A stretch of 64,000 nt of DNA from Pleurodeles waltl (Eukaryota; Chordata; Amphibia; Caudata; Salamandridae). Below, piece after piece: positions 23,901 to 36,360 of the stretch. How positions within the stretch are numbered: position 1 is the stretch's first letter; each line of letters starts with the position of its first letter. The notes beneath the pieces are model-generated. The model searched no databases and was not told the origin of the DNA. It was given only the letters and a program-made list of their open reading frames with translations. The stretch lies in contig NC_090439.1 of the NCBI RefSeq assembly GCF_031143425.1, forward strand, positions 350,232,027-350,296,026, written 5' to 3'. The translations under genes and the position numbers were made by a program.

Positions 23901-25654
23901 GAACTGTAACTAAGAGTCAATTACTATTGAGCTTAAAACTATGTTATTTTTCTCAATCCCCCAGCCCCCAGGCTCATATCAACCAAACGATCTATGAACC
24001 TGTTATTTATAGAAAATAAAAATATATAGTATACTTTGTTGCCACACATTGATGACTTGCTTATATATTTAGACTGGTAATCAGAATGTATAAGAGAAGT
24101 GCCATCAAATTATACTAATAGCACTGCCACATATCTCATAAGTCAATATGTTTGATTTGGTATCATTAAACCTGTAAAGACAGTGACTTGATGTGCATGT
24201 AACTAACCGGTAGCATGATTCACCTCAAATATAACAGAAAGAACATGGGTGAGTACACTGCAATAAGAGAGTAAAGACTATTGGAAAGTAATCCACCAGG
24301 TACCAATTCAAATACATTTCAAGATGGCAACACCAGAGAATTCTTCCACTTCACGATATAAATTTCTTCCAGATTACTCTTTTTGTTTAAAATGATCAAT
24401 GAAATATAGCCAATGCAGTGAATCTTATAGTCCATAACACATTATTCCACGATCAAAGTGCATATGTATTCTCATGGATGTTATTTTTAGATTTATCTCC
24501 TTCTCCTGCACTGTACTCCAATAGGGCTCCACTATTTTTAGATATCAATAACTTTTCCATTTAGATTTAAGCTTTGACTCACACATGTATTTTCTAAAAA
24601 CTGAACTTCTTACTTTCCGAAAACTGACTGACTTGGACCACGCTGCACGACAGACCAAGTGCCCAATCTTGGACTGTAGTGAATTTAAACTACATATTTT
24701 CATCTGCAATTACAAAGTAAGCAACATAAATGAATAGAATTCCAAATAGTGAAATCTCTCTACTTGACAGACCAATATTTTAGCCCTTTTATCTCCTTCC
24801 TTCAGAAAGAGGTAACGATATTGCTGACTCACTTTGGGGAAAAGTTGTTTCAGTATATCTTTCTCTGCATTCAACATAACATATTCTCAGTGCTTGAAGT
24901 GATTGTTTTTTAGAATCCTTTCCCTCTTTTTCTTCTTATATCTTTTCTGTTGCCAGCACTAATGGGTTGACAAAAATGAGGGGGTTCTTACCATCCAATG
25001 GGCCTGTCTTGAAACTTTGCCGCAGACTCATAACTTTACTTGATATGTTATGGCACTTGTTCACATTGTAACAAGGTAGGAAAATCTTACTCTGTCTTTA
25101 GAATATTCTCTTCAATACATCCTGTGTCTAACCCATATTTTTCCCTTCTTTTTAACCGCAGCCTAGCAGACAAATTGGTTCTGCAGACCATATCTTCAGA
25201 ACAACTGACAGTAAGTCAAGGAAAACAGTCTTGTTTTCTACTAGGTATGGCCGACATCCATAGAAATTCCAAACACTTGTTTAACTTAATTTGAGGACTA
25301 TATAAAGGCTGTATCACCCTCAGGATCCTATTTTGGACCATCGGGTATTCACAGGCCGTATCTGCTACATCCACATGATTCAGACCTTCTCTATCCTCTC
25401 TCCTTGTTCGGGTTTTAGGTACCTATGTTTACCTGATCATGAAACATCAACACAGGCATTTACCCACAGTTGATTATTATCCTGGTCTAATTTTTGCTTT
25501 TTACCTTAATACACCCCTGGATTGGCTGGTACAGCTTGCAGTATATATTGCACCGTATGAAAAGTAACCATATAATTATGATTTGATAATTTTTCTACTT
25601 TTCTATTATTATATATCTCTGTATCCTATTCTATTGTATGTCTGTTTTATTGTA
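23901..25654. other. No gene recognised
   Basis: AT-rich DNA. The open frame 25040-25294 has no recognisable motif. The L1-like insertion begins just after this interval. Confidence 0.45.
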
Positions 25655-25670
25655 ATAATTGTTCAAATTC
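25655..25670 (+). repeat. Target-site duplication of the L1-like LINE (left copy)
   Basis: ATAATTGTTCAAATTC occurs here and again at 31339-31354, exactly bordering the LINE. The first two bases could belong to the element end, so the duplication is 14 or 16 bp. Confidence 0.9.
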
Positions 25671-25681
25671 GGGGTGTGGCC

Positions 25682-25692
25682 AAGATGGCGGC
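25682..25692 (+). promoter_or_regulatory. YY1-like motif at LINE 5' end
   Basis: AAGATGGCGGC lies about 12 bp from the first base of the element. Human L1 has a YY1 site at a similar place that sets the transcription start. A parallel use here is inferred. Confidence 0.5.
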
Positions 25693-26392
25693 GTGAGCGG
25701 ACGCGTTTGTCCGAGTTCCTCCGCCCGGGCCTCAGAAATAGCCTTGCGACCCCGGAGAACGATGGCTCGGGGCGCCCGGAGGTAGCGACTGGTGCTGAAC
25801 AGCAGGGGGTGCCCAGAGGGAGTCAGGGACACCCGCAGCAGCGAAGGGTGGAGGCGCGGAGCCACGAGCCTGGGCCCGCGCTTGTTGCCGGTGAGCGTGG
25901 TGCGCGGGGGACTGGGCCGCGTGGTGAGTCCTGGGCCCGGCAGACCTTCGTCCGCAGGTGGAGACACGGCAGAAGCCCAGGAGGGGGCTGCGGTGTAGTG
26001 GTGCTGTGAGGGCTGCTCCGGGGGCCAGGCGCGGAGTCGAGCGCTGGCGGCCTCTGGAGGCTGACGCACCCGTATTGCTTGGTCCCCCCTGGAGGACAGG
26101 GCTACCGGACGAGGCGGAGGATGGGCCGGGGCGCTTCTGAGGTGCCGCGGCTCTAGAGTAGTGCGGTCTAGGGTGGCGTGACGCCGCTGGGCGGCTAATC
26201 GGCGGTGCGGTCGTCCCGCAGTGGCCCCAACTGGTGCTAAAGAACGCAGCTGGGTGGCCATAGAGAGTTCAGGAGCGTAAGGTCAGTGGCTGCTGGTGGG
26301 AATACGAGGCCTGGGGTGGCCTGGCCCCTTGGAGATACTGCGTAGGGTCCATGGCTGGGTGATTGCACGATCGCAGCAGAAGACCAGGAGCA

Positions 26393-27407
26393 ATGGCGGC
26401 CTCCAAGCGGGGGCGGACAGTAAGAGAAATGCTGACTGGAGCTCGCCCGGTGCCGGGCAGCGCTGCTGAGGGCCGCCGGCGACGAAGTCCCCAGAGATGC
26501 GAGGGGAGATGGAGGAGGACAAGGGGGCCCCGTCACAAAGGGCTTCCTTACCTCCTTGTTTGACTCACTCTGGAGCGATCTACAAGAACTCTGTAGGGAC
26601 ATATCTCAAGAGGTGAAGGAGCTGTGAGTGGAGGTCACGTCCCTGGGTGAGCGGGTGGCACAGGCGGAGGATGGTGAGATCTCCCGCGGTGAGGAAGTGG
26701 CGGGCTTGCAACAGGTGTTCGTCTGCCTGCGGGAGCAGCAGGAACTCCTGCAGATAGCGGTGGAGGACTTGGAGAACCGATCAAGAAAGCATAATATTTG
26801 CATCAGAGGAGTACTGACTGGGGCTGAGAAGGAGGACATTGGAGATTTTGTGGTGGCGCTGTTTTGCTCGGTTCTTGGCCTGGAGGAGACCCGGGAGATC
26901 ACGCTAGATAGAATTCATTGAGTGGGCCGGGATGGTGGGGCCACGGACCGTCCGCCAGATGTTCTAGCCTGTGTTCACAACTATGGGCTTAAAGAAAGCA
27001 TATTGCAGCGGGCTCGCAATCTTCCGCAGGTCCACTTTAGAGGGCACGTGCTCCAATTATTTCAGGACCTCTTGGTACGGACTTTGCAGCGGCGGCGAGA
27101 ATTCAAGCCCATTACAGAGCATTTGCGAGCGCATGATGTGTCTTACTCTTGGGGTCACCCGTTCCGCCTTGTCTTCCGGTGGGAGGATCAGCTCTGGCAG
27201 GTGAAGTCAATATCGGAGGCGAATCAGATTCTGCTCCAGGAGGGTGATAGCCAGGATCCGGGTGTGAACGTGAGCTCAGCTGGCGGGGATCGCCCGCGCT
27301 GGTGGCGGGAGGAGAGAAGGAGGAACCAGCAGCGACCTACTGCATCGGAGCAGATGTCGGAACGGCAATCGGCATTGAGCAGCGTGGCCGCTGGGACCAG
27401 TGCTTAA
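26393..27407 (+). pseudogene. L1-like ORF1 (RNA-binding protein), two stops and one frameshift
   Basis: The start ATG at 26393 gives MAASKRGRTVREML. The frame shifts around 26475-26520, after which the frame reads FLTSLFDSLWSDLQ, a heptad-rich coiled coil up to about 26780, then the RRM-like start LENRSRKHNICIRG, and a C-terminal domain with RPPDVLACVHNYG, LQRRREFKPI and YSWGHPFRL. TGA codons at 26625 and 26919 are in frame with this product, and both fit CGA-to-TGA changes. In L1 elements this trimeric protein binds the element's own RNA and acts as a chaperone in the ribonucleoprotein. The length without the stops (about 340 residues) fits the family. It is non-functional as it stands. Confidence 0.8.
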
Positions 27408-27756
27408 GGGAGAGGCGGCCGAGGAAGACTGGACTGCTGTGGGTCACATTTCCTCAGGCCTAGTGGCCTTTTAAGAGGGGCCTGGGCGGTGGAGTCGTTG
27501 GACTTTGCTCGACGAACTTGAATGGTTCTACAGCCCTGTTGAGACTTTGCCTCTGTGGAGATGTGTGTGAGAGGAATTTTCAGTTGTGCGCACCTGTTGT
27601 GCGTAATGGTTTTATGTTGGTGTGCTTCCCTGGGATCCTGGTCATTGGGTGGCTTAGAGGTATGGCCATGTTGTTTGGAGTGGCTGAGGTGCTGTTCTGG
27701 GCTGTGGTTCCCCTGCGGGGCTCCTCCCTTCCTGAGCGGTCTTCCCCTCCTGATGC

Positions 27757-30700
27757 ATGACTATTAAATGTATAAGCTTGAATGTCCGCGGGCTTAACAG
27801 TCCGACTAAGAGGTTGGCGATCTTGTCAGGTCTCGAGAAGTCTGGGAGTCATATCTGTTTGTTACAGGAGACACACTTATTGCATAAGGACACATATCGC
27901 ATGCGCTCAAAGTGGTTCCCTAGACAATTGTGGTCTTCAGCTTCCACGAAACATGCTGGGGTAGCGATACTGCTTTCAAGGACCTTTACTGGGGAAGTAG
28001 TGGCAAAAATACATGAGGTGCAGGGAAGTTTTCTGGCTATTAGAATAAGGGTCGGGCCTTTTCCTTTACTTTTGCTTCCCTGTATGCTCCTAATACCCAG
28101 CAGGAAACCTTTCTGAGACAGGCTGTTTCCCCGATGCTACACTCACCGGATGGTGCCATTTTGGTGGAGGGAGATTTTAACTTGGTGGTGGATAATGAAC
28201 TGGATCGCTCTGGTCACCGTTTCGGGCAGACGGGGGCGTTGACAGCGGCGGTCTTCAGTGGCTGGCTGAGTGTGGTTTGGAGGATGTGTGGAGGAACACT
28301 TAGGGATTATTCCTTTTACTCAGCGGCGACCAAGACGTGTGCACGGCTCGACCTTTTTCTGGCTTCGCAGGATTTATCTCCCGAGCTAGGGAGACCACGA
28401 TTGAGCCTCGAGCCTTGAGGGATCATGCTCCTATTACTGTAGAGGTTACTATGGACGTGGGCCAGGAGTCGCTCCGACGTGAAATCACGGAAAATCTTAG
28501 TTTTAATGATGATGGGAACACCTATTTGGAGACTTTGTGGGAGGCCTTGAAGGCGGTGGTGAGAGGGGAGGTGATGTCGCTGTCCGCTAGAGATAATAAA
28601 GCAAGGAGAGAGATGAGGGAAGAGCTGGAACGGAGGGTGGCGGTACTGGAGCGCTCCCATAAATCCACTGGAGCGCCCAGAATCTGGCAGGAGTTGGGGA
28701 AGGTGCAGCAACAGCTGAAACGGCTAGATTGGGACAGGGCGGAGTATGCGATAGTGCATCTCAAATAAATATTACATTGGGAGCAATAGGTGTGGGAAGC
28801 TTTTGGCGCACCGGTTGCGAGCACATCAGTAATCAGATTGCAGAGGCGTTTGCAGAGTTTTATGGGGGGGTTATACGCGGCGGATGAACGGAGCAGTGTG
28901 ACTCCGGATACATTTCTGGAGGGCATAGCAAGCGCTCCTCTTGGTGAGAGGGAGGCGTCTTCATTGGACCAGCCTATAAGGGTGGAAGAGGTCATATCTG
29001 TTTCACGCCTAAAGGTTGGGAAGTCCCCTGGCCCCGATGGTTTTATGGCACTTTTTTATAAGACCTTTTGTGCGGAACTCGTGGCGCTTTTGGTGCGGCT
29101 CTTCAACTCCTTCCGGACGTCAGAAGCTCTAACACCAAGTATGCTGGATGCTACCATTGCAGTTATACATAAGCCGGGGAAAGACCCAGAGGAGTGCGCT
29201 TCATATAAGCCGATTTCGCTCCTGAATATAGATGCCAAACTATTCACAGGAATACTCGCCCATCGCCTTAATTTCTATATACCGGGTCTTGTTGACCCGG
29301 ATCAGGCAGGTTTTATACCGCACCAACAGTGCAGCGATAAAACGAAGCGGCTTCTTCATTTGTTAGACAAAACAGATCGGTCTCGCCGGGAGGAACTCTT
29401 CCTCTCTATTGACGCGGAGAAGGCATTCGATAGGGTTCATTGGCCATATCTTTTTAGAGTGTTGGAGCGTTTTGGATTGGGCCCATATTTTATGACGTGG
29501 ATTCGATGTATCTACCAGTCTCCTAGGGCAGCGGTCCGAGTTAATGGTACGCTTTCTTTGCCAATTCCAATAAGGTGAGGGACTCGACAGGGGTGCCCAC
29601 TCTCTCCCCTTTTGTTTGCGCTATACATGGAGCCCCTGGCGCAGCGTCTGCGAGACAGCCCCTTGGTCCCTGGCGTAAAGTTCAGAGGTGATCACCATCT
29701 CATTACTTTGTATGCAGATGATGTGATCCTTACCCTGGCGGAGCCCGCGACTTCACTGCTTGCGCTTATGGAGACACAGTTGCGTTTTCTTTTAGAGTGG
29801 AGTCGCCCACTTACTGAGAAACATTGGTGCTTTATGGACCAGGCGGTGGCGGGCTCTCATATATGGAAGGAGCCCTGGCTCCGGCGTCGACACAGGGCGG
29901 GGGGACTCCATTCTTCCCCGATCACGGGAGCAACATTACGTACATGGGACGCGTTGGCTTGTAGGTTGGGGCTGACGACGTTTCCGTCCCCGATGACCCC
30001 CATAGGTGCAAATCCTGACTTTGAGCCTGGGCTACACGTGGAAAGTTTGCGACGTTGGTATGGAGGGGGCTGTAAGAGGGTGGGGGGCCTTTTTGATGAG
30101 CAAGGAGTGATTCCATTCGACCAGATGAGAGAGACATATGGCTTGACAGAGGCGGATAGGATGATGTACTATCAGATCCGGCACTGGGCCCTGTTGCCGG
30201 CTAATAGAGCATTAATAGATAGGCTGCTAACGCCGTTTGAGAAATAGCTCCTGATGAAGAAGGATGATAAACGAGTAATCTCAGAGCTTTACAGGCCTTT
30301 GCAGGGGGAGGGGCGCCACCTAAATCTAAGAGGCAGTTGAGATGGGAGAAGGAGCTGGAAAGGGAGCTTTCTGAAGAAGAGTGGGACAGTATCTTTTATA
30401 GATTACACCATACGGCCTATAATGCGGCAGGGACAGAGACAGCATATAAGGTGGCCTACTGGTACTACACCCCAGCAAGGATACACACATGGGACCCCAT
30501 CAAGTCTAGCCTCTGTTGGAGGGAGTGTGGTGGCATGGGTACACTTGTGCACTTACTCTGGCATTGCCCCAAGCTCCATAGATATTGGGAGAGCATTATA
30601 GACGATATTGAGCGTTTAATACTGAGATTCCTAGATTTCCATCGTACATCCTGCTGGGTCTGCCTAATCCCCTCACCTTTCCTCTGCGATCGCTAAAAGG

Positions 30701-30953
30701 GCGGCAGATGGTCCTGGCCCTCAATGCGGCGCTGCAGCTGATTCTAGCTTTGTGGGGCACAGACAGGGTACCGACATATGTGTCCTGGCTGCAGAAGCTG
30801 TGGTTTATTCTGGCAATGGAGAAGCTTACTCTGGCCTCTCAACAGCGGGTGGGTGACCTGAACACCTTATGGAGACCGTTTCTTCAGATTTTATCCACAG
30901 AATTTACTGAGTTGACATGCCCGGCTTATCTGAGAGTATTGGGGCTGACCTGA
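27757..30953 (+). pseudogene. L1-like ORF2 (endonuclease and reverse transcriptase), broken and shortened
   Basis: The product begins MTIKCISLNVRGLNSPTKR with the APE endonuclease signature LLQETHL; a frameshift follows near 28080, then VEGDFNLVVDNELDRS. After further shifts and stops (for example TAA at 28766) the reverse transcriptase is well preserved: KSPGPDGF, YKPISLLNID, SIDAEKAFDRVHW (catalytic Asp), GTRQGCPLSPLLF and the catalytic YADDVIL. A TGA (29576) interrupts just before GTRQG. After the palm the sequence passes at about 29820 directly into a distal part (WDALACRLGL, LTEADRMMYYQIRHW), so a few hundred residues are missing. The end keeps THTWDP...CWRECG...HLLWHCPK, the zinc-knuckle-like tail of L1 ORF2. 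The family nicks DNA and primes reverse transcription at the target. Confidence 0.85.
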
Positions 30954-31338
30954 ACCTCTGGGAGTGTGCTTGTTTGGAGGGATCTTGGGGAGGACGGGGG
31001 TAATGTGGGGGGGGCGGGGCAGGGCGGGGGAACGGAGAGAAGGGAGGAAGACGTGGCTCTTGAGGGAAGCAATGTTGGTGTTTTATTAGTTATTTATATG
31101 TTTTATATTACTATGTACGGAGTTTGCAGCGCAACAGACTCTTGCGCGTGGCCCACCTGCTCATCGGGTCGCAAGAAGGAGACTGATGGGAGGTCCCTTT
31201 TGACATAGCTACTCGGGGGATGGACTCCTATGGGCCGATTTGGACCCTTTAGGTCGAGGTGGTGCATTGTGTTTGTCATACTACGATGTGCTGTACTTTA
31301 TATGTTTATGTGTTTATATCAATAAACAGATTTGATCC

Positions 31339-31354
31339 ATAATTGTTCAAATTC
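31339..31354 (+). repeat. Target-site duplication of the L1-like LINE (right copy)
   Basis: ATAATTGTTCAAATTC, identical to the copy at 25655-25670. Confidence 0.9.
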
Positions 31355-33544
31355 ACAGAATGAACGTAAATCCTTTACAGCCTCGGAGAAGCCCCAGACC
31401 TGCATGCCACACAAGGGGTGAAACGCATTTTGGCTGGCTCAATCTCTTAAATACTTTGCATCAAAAAATAAAAAATAATTTAGCACAATTGCAGAACGGA
31501 CCCAGACCCCATTCACCTTATTAAAAAACAGAGATTTATCTAATTGAGAACTTCTTGTCGCATTGTAAGTTGTTACCCTATCACTTCAAACTGTTCTTGC
31601 AACTGTGGGTTTAGGGGTATTACCCACATCAAGGGTAGGGCAGTACTCTATAGATATTAAACCATTTTAGGATGGCATAGTCACCAGGTTTCTACCCCTT
31701 TCTGCCTCTGGCTTACGAAGTGAAAGTGAGGAATGTTATGAGCTTAGAGTTCAAGGCTTGCTATGGGTGTGGACTATAAGAATGGTGTCACCATAAGTAT
31801 ACTCATCGGCCTACTTGGACATGTTTGTAAATTAATGTGTAGTATAATTAAATAGTGTTTCCTATAAACGTTTTGCATTTGCATATTCTGCTAGTGAAAC
31901 CCTAACCTAGGAGGCTTAGAGTGACTTTTCCAAACATTTTAGGTGGGCTCCTGTGGGGACATTCACATTCCTGGCAGTCCCACAAACATTTAGGAACACA
32001 TTGGTGGCACCTCTGTACCTCTGTATTCCACAAGTGGAATATGGAAGGTGTGGTGAAACATTGCCATAGAGGCTTAGCACCCCTGTCTGTCTTGCATGAT
32101 AATTTCTGATAGGTACGGCTTGTTTGTGAACATGTCTGTCTCTGTAGAAGAGTCTATATATATGTATCCCACTTATGGCAAGAGATAGGTTTTTTTGTAG
32201 GTAAAGACACAGTTAACAGAAGGATCTGCCATACCTACTCTAGTGCCATTCCATTTTCTTCACTCTGATGTCACAAGATACCTGTTTTCAGGGTAACATT
32301 TTCACAACTGGTATCAGGAAAGTGGCCCATATCACAAGTGAGCACCAAAAGTGCAAATTCAAGATGTGTCTCTGGTACAGTTTTTGGCATACTAGTGTCT
32401 TAAATAGTTGAAGAGCTGAGGCAGTGCTGTTTTACCATCTTAAGCAATGTTTGTTTGTGACAGAGACTAGACAGGAATGTGCCACTTTTGTCTGGAAAAT
32501 AAGCAGCATTTGTTAATATCTCAGGGCACAGTACAACAAACCTGTTAAAATAGAACACCACTCAACAATCACATACAACAACACAGCAATTATGCAATGT
32601 TGTAAAGAAACACAAAAGCACAACAGCACAACATATTAACACTACCAGTCATCACCACAACAAAAACCAACACAACAAATATGCTTAAAATATTTGTGTT
32701 ATCACCTCCAGATATCAGATCTCATAATAAGATTGGAAAATGTGGTTGGGCAAAGCACATCTTACTTATTTTCATGGGCATCTAATAGCGCATGCCAGAA
32801 TGTTTTGTGATTTGGACCAATGAGTTCAGTTCAGTGCCAAGTTACAAAATTGTACATATAATGATGTTCCTATAAATCTAAGATTCTGAAGCGCCATGTG
32901 TATCCACTGGTACTGACTTCAGTGGATACGCCTGTCTTCGGCAAAAATAAATAAAAATGCCCCTTTGCTTTCTGATGACTTTGAGTTCTTCATGCCATGG
33001 ACAAACAGGATTTTTTATTTTAGGAGTCTAGTTCAGAGTACCTCGGTGATGCAGAACATCTAGGAGAGACGATGTTCATGGCAGGCCATACTAACAATAC
33101 TGCAGAAGAGTACTGATGAAATCAGAAGGTAGACTGAGAGATAATGTGAAAACACAGGTGGACATAGAATTTTATAGGAGCGATAGATTTAACCTTAAAA
33201 AGAACAAATATATACCCATAGACTTGATTAATTCATGCCCAGGGTGTTGGACATATGTTGAGCTGTAAGGACACACACATTCTGCCCTCCATAGAGACAT
33301 CTATGCATCCTCTTTATGCCTTCTTATCCACTCTTCCTTTGGGCATCTGTTCAGTCAAATCCCCTTCCATGCAGAAGATACCCAAAGAAAGATACATTTT
33401 CATTTATGCATCTCATAAAATCTACAATATTGAAGGGATTAACAGGGTAATTTGATAGAAAAGGGAAAATGAGTCTATAAAGGTCGGTATGAGTGTGTGA
33501 AAAATTGGGTGGATGGTTGACTGGGGTGTGATCCTTGGTCAAGA
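31355..33544. other. No gene recognised
   Basis: Unique-looking AT-rich DNA. A CA/AC-rich stretch lies around 32560-32680. No coding evidence. Confidence 0.5.
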
Positions 33545-34067
33545 GACAGACTCAAACCCTTGTAGAATTCATCACAAAAAGTCATTAATTTAACATGTGC
33601 TTAACCTTGGGTAGTTTGGCACAAAACGCAGTCAGGCTTAACTTAGATGCAATGTGTAAAGCATTTATACAGCCCACAAACAGTAATAAAGTGAAAACAC
33701 AACAAAAAACCCAATCCAAATTTGAAAAATAGAGTAAAGTTTAAGAAATAATTTTACACCAAAATTATAAAAACCCAATAAGTATAACTGGAGTTATGAA
33801 TTTTAAACGTTTTTAGTGAAAACCAGTGCCTAAAAGATCAAAGCACCAGGTTAAAGTCTGAAAATATGGCTGATCATGATGGGGCGTGGGTCAGATTCAA
33901 GAAGTGGATTGGGTCCTGTCGGTGAATACCTTCAGATTTACAGGAAAAAGTGTCTGAGAAGGTAATGTTCAGCTGGGCAAGGCTGTAGGAGGTGTCCGAG
34001 AAGGGAGTGTCATCGTCGGATAGCCTTCGGTCAAAGTCGCTTGTGAAGATTTCTATGTTCGGACTTA

Positions 34068-34637
34068 GGGCCTCATTACGAGTTTGGCTGTCCACACTCC
34101 TGGTGGTTCTAATGCCAGATTATGATCCTGGCAGTCAGACTGTCAGGAGACGGCCTGCACCACCGGGATCACGGATCCCAACAGGTTGGAGGCGGTCGAA
34201 GTCATAGTCAGCCACAGCATTGCCCAAGGCAGCATCGTCATGCTGATCACAACCTCACTTTCCGCCATCCTTTTCATGGCGGGGTACCTGCTATGAAAAA
34301 CTGGCAGAAAGCCAGTGCTGCATGCCGCAGGAGGACATTGTCATGGGCAGTGCAGGGGCCCCCTTCCAGCACCCTCTGAATGTTCCAGACTGCGCACCTT
34401 TCGAGGGTGCTGGTGTGCAATAGCATTGGACTCGACTCCCTAAGGGAGCTGAGGCCAATGCCACTGCACTGTTTCCACTGGGCTGACCAGCAGAAATGTT
34501 GTAATACGACGTTTCCGCCGGTCAGCACAGTGGAAACATCGTAATACGACGGGGTGAGGCCGCCACCTTGACAGCAGCTTCACCCTTGCCTTATTGACAG
34601 TCTCAGCGGAAATGCTGCCAAGGTTGTAATTAGGCCC
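34068..34637. mobile_element. MITE, 570 bp, Harbinger-like ends
   Basis: The left tip GGGCCTCATTACGAG and the reversed right tip GGGCCTAATTACAAC form inverted ends. Flanking triplets are TTA and CTA. The inside is G/C-richer than the flanks (GGCGGTC, CCGCCAC words) and non-coding. The tips are of a third type, different from the GGGGGTCATTC and GGGCCCTGGTTTATAC types. Confidence 0.65.
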
Positions 34638-35264
34638 CTAGTCTCTGAAATGGAAGTCAAAAATCTCCAGCGGGACAAATCAGAGAGCTGTGACTGAAGA
34701 CATTGCCACAAGGTCGAAAGCCCCTTTCGCATAGGACCTCTGAAAAGGATTTGCTGCTGCAGAGAAGAATGTAGTGAGAGAAGCTGCCAAGTCAATCCTA
34801 CTAGCAATGCACCTTGTGCAGATAGTCGAGCAAGTTGGTCCCGGTCTCAGTTTTGGATTTTTGTCACCTGATGTCAGGCAATCCTGGGTTTCTCCGGCTC
34901 CCCTCTGCAGGTTTTGGGGGTTCTTTGAAGTTGGTCACACCTGCACAATCTGCAGACTTCATTATGGAGAGTTTCCTAGAAGTGGAGGGCTCTCAAAATG
35001 GCGGCCACTGAGAGTCAAGGTTGCCGTTCTAGTGTTGCGGCTGGAGGAGCTCTTGTGGACAGCTGAGTGATGTGAAGTGAGCGTGCAGCCTCTGAAGCGG
35101 CATACTTCAGTGAGGAGATTTTGAGACACAGAATCCTTTCTAGAGAAGTCGTGCATTTGGTTTCCTGAGTCAATTGTTGAAGTCACTCAAGTATTCTGAG
35201 AGAGAGCGAGAATTAATTCTTAAGAGTTCCGGTTTCAAGCAATAGAAACCTTTACTTCCTAGAA

Positions 35265-35525
35265 CATTTGTTTTTTAGTCATGAGAAAATAGTAAAGAGC
35301 AGCAAGAACAGTATTTTCAAGAACATTAGTTTTCTGTCATATTAAAAATAGTGAAGAGTAGTTATTTCAAGGACATTCGTTTTAGTCATGAGAAAACTGT
35401 AAAGAACAGGAAGAGCAGTATTTTCAAGAACATTCGTTTTAGTCATGATTAAACTGTGAAGAGCAGGAAGAGCAGTTATTTCAAGAACATTTGTTTTCTG
35501 TCATGTGAAAATGGTGAAAAACAGG
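35265..35525 (+). repeat. Tandem repeat, about 57-63 bp unit, 4-5 copies
   Basis: Repeated AAGAACATTCGTTTTAGTCA and GAAGAGCAGTATTTTC words in tandem. The units differ by small indels. Confidence 0.65.
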
Positions 35526-36239
35526 TTTCTTCCTACAATACTCGCTTTCAATCAAATCCAGTGTGCTGAAGAAGGGGAAAAGAATATGAAAACAGAAGTT
35601 GTATAATCTCATACCAAAAACCTCCACAAGTAAAATGTAATTGCAATTTGTACCATTAATTGCAAACACAGAAGAGAAGCTAATGCCTCTCTACACTGGG
35701 GTAGGTCCCACTAAATGTTACCTTTATAAAGAAAAGATTAATCTTAGTTAAAAGGAATAGAGAAGGTAGTGAAAGAGAGTTAATGTTTTGCTTTATCTTA
35801 CAGCTTGAGTGACTTAACCACTGAGTCCTCAAAAACAACAGGCAAAGTGATAGACAAGTGCAGAGTAAAGGATGAGGCAGTCTCTTCTTTCATCCCCAAC
35901 CCTTTTTCCCTCTAAGAGTTTTTTTTAGTCTCCAGATTTGAATATAGCTGGGGACTGAGAACCTTAGAGAGGCATTAGCTTCAAGGTGTCATTCAGCTCC
36001 TGTGAAGATTTGCAATAGATACAGCTTGTGACATCTGAGCACATTTAGCATCACTTCCCAAGCTCCAGGGCTGGAGGGATACCACTTGGAGGGCCAGGAC
36101 TCACTTGGACCGGGTCCATGTGTGGGTTCAAGATGGAGAATATATTTGTATCTCTGTGGCTCCGAACAGGAGACCAGCAAACTAGCCCTTGTGAGTCACT
36201 GTAATTGTCCTGGAACAGATGAAGATCCATTCCTAATGG

Positions 36240-36360
36240 TCAGGCAGAAGGCAGCAGAACAGCAAGGCAACAGGGCAGCAATCCAGCAGGGCAGCAGTAA
36301 TTCAGAGCAGCAGTAATTCAGAGCAGCAGTCTAGCAGAGTGGCAGTCTTCCCAGCAACAC
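36240..36360 (+). repeat. CAG-rich low-complexity stretch
   Basis: Many CAGCAG/GGCAGCAG words in about 120 bp, including a duplicated AATTCAGAGCAGCAGT unit. Confidence 0.6.

Larger units (their letters stand above)
25671..31338 (+). mobile_element. L1-like LINE, 5'-complete, internally deleted
   Basis: A 5.67 kb insertion is bordered by a 14-16 bp duplication. It starts GGGGTGTGGCCAAGATGGCGG, the typical start of L1 5' UTRs, and has a GC-rich 5' UTR, ORF1, ORF2 and a 3' UTR ending with AATAAA (31321) and AACAGATTTGATCC, without a poly(A) tail. Both ORFs are broken. ORF2 lacks a block after the reverse transcriptase palm. The complete 5' end shows that reverse transcription went the full length at insertion, and the mutations came later. 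Confidence 0.9.

Noticed and set aside
25659..26261. Open frames of 116 and 204 codons on both strands in GC-rich DNA
   Set aside because: This is the GC-rich 5' UTR of the L1-like element. No protein similarity is recognised, and both strands are open because stop codons are rare at high GC content.
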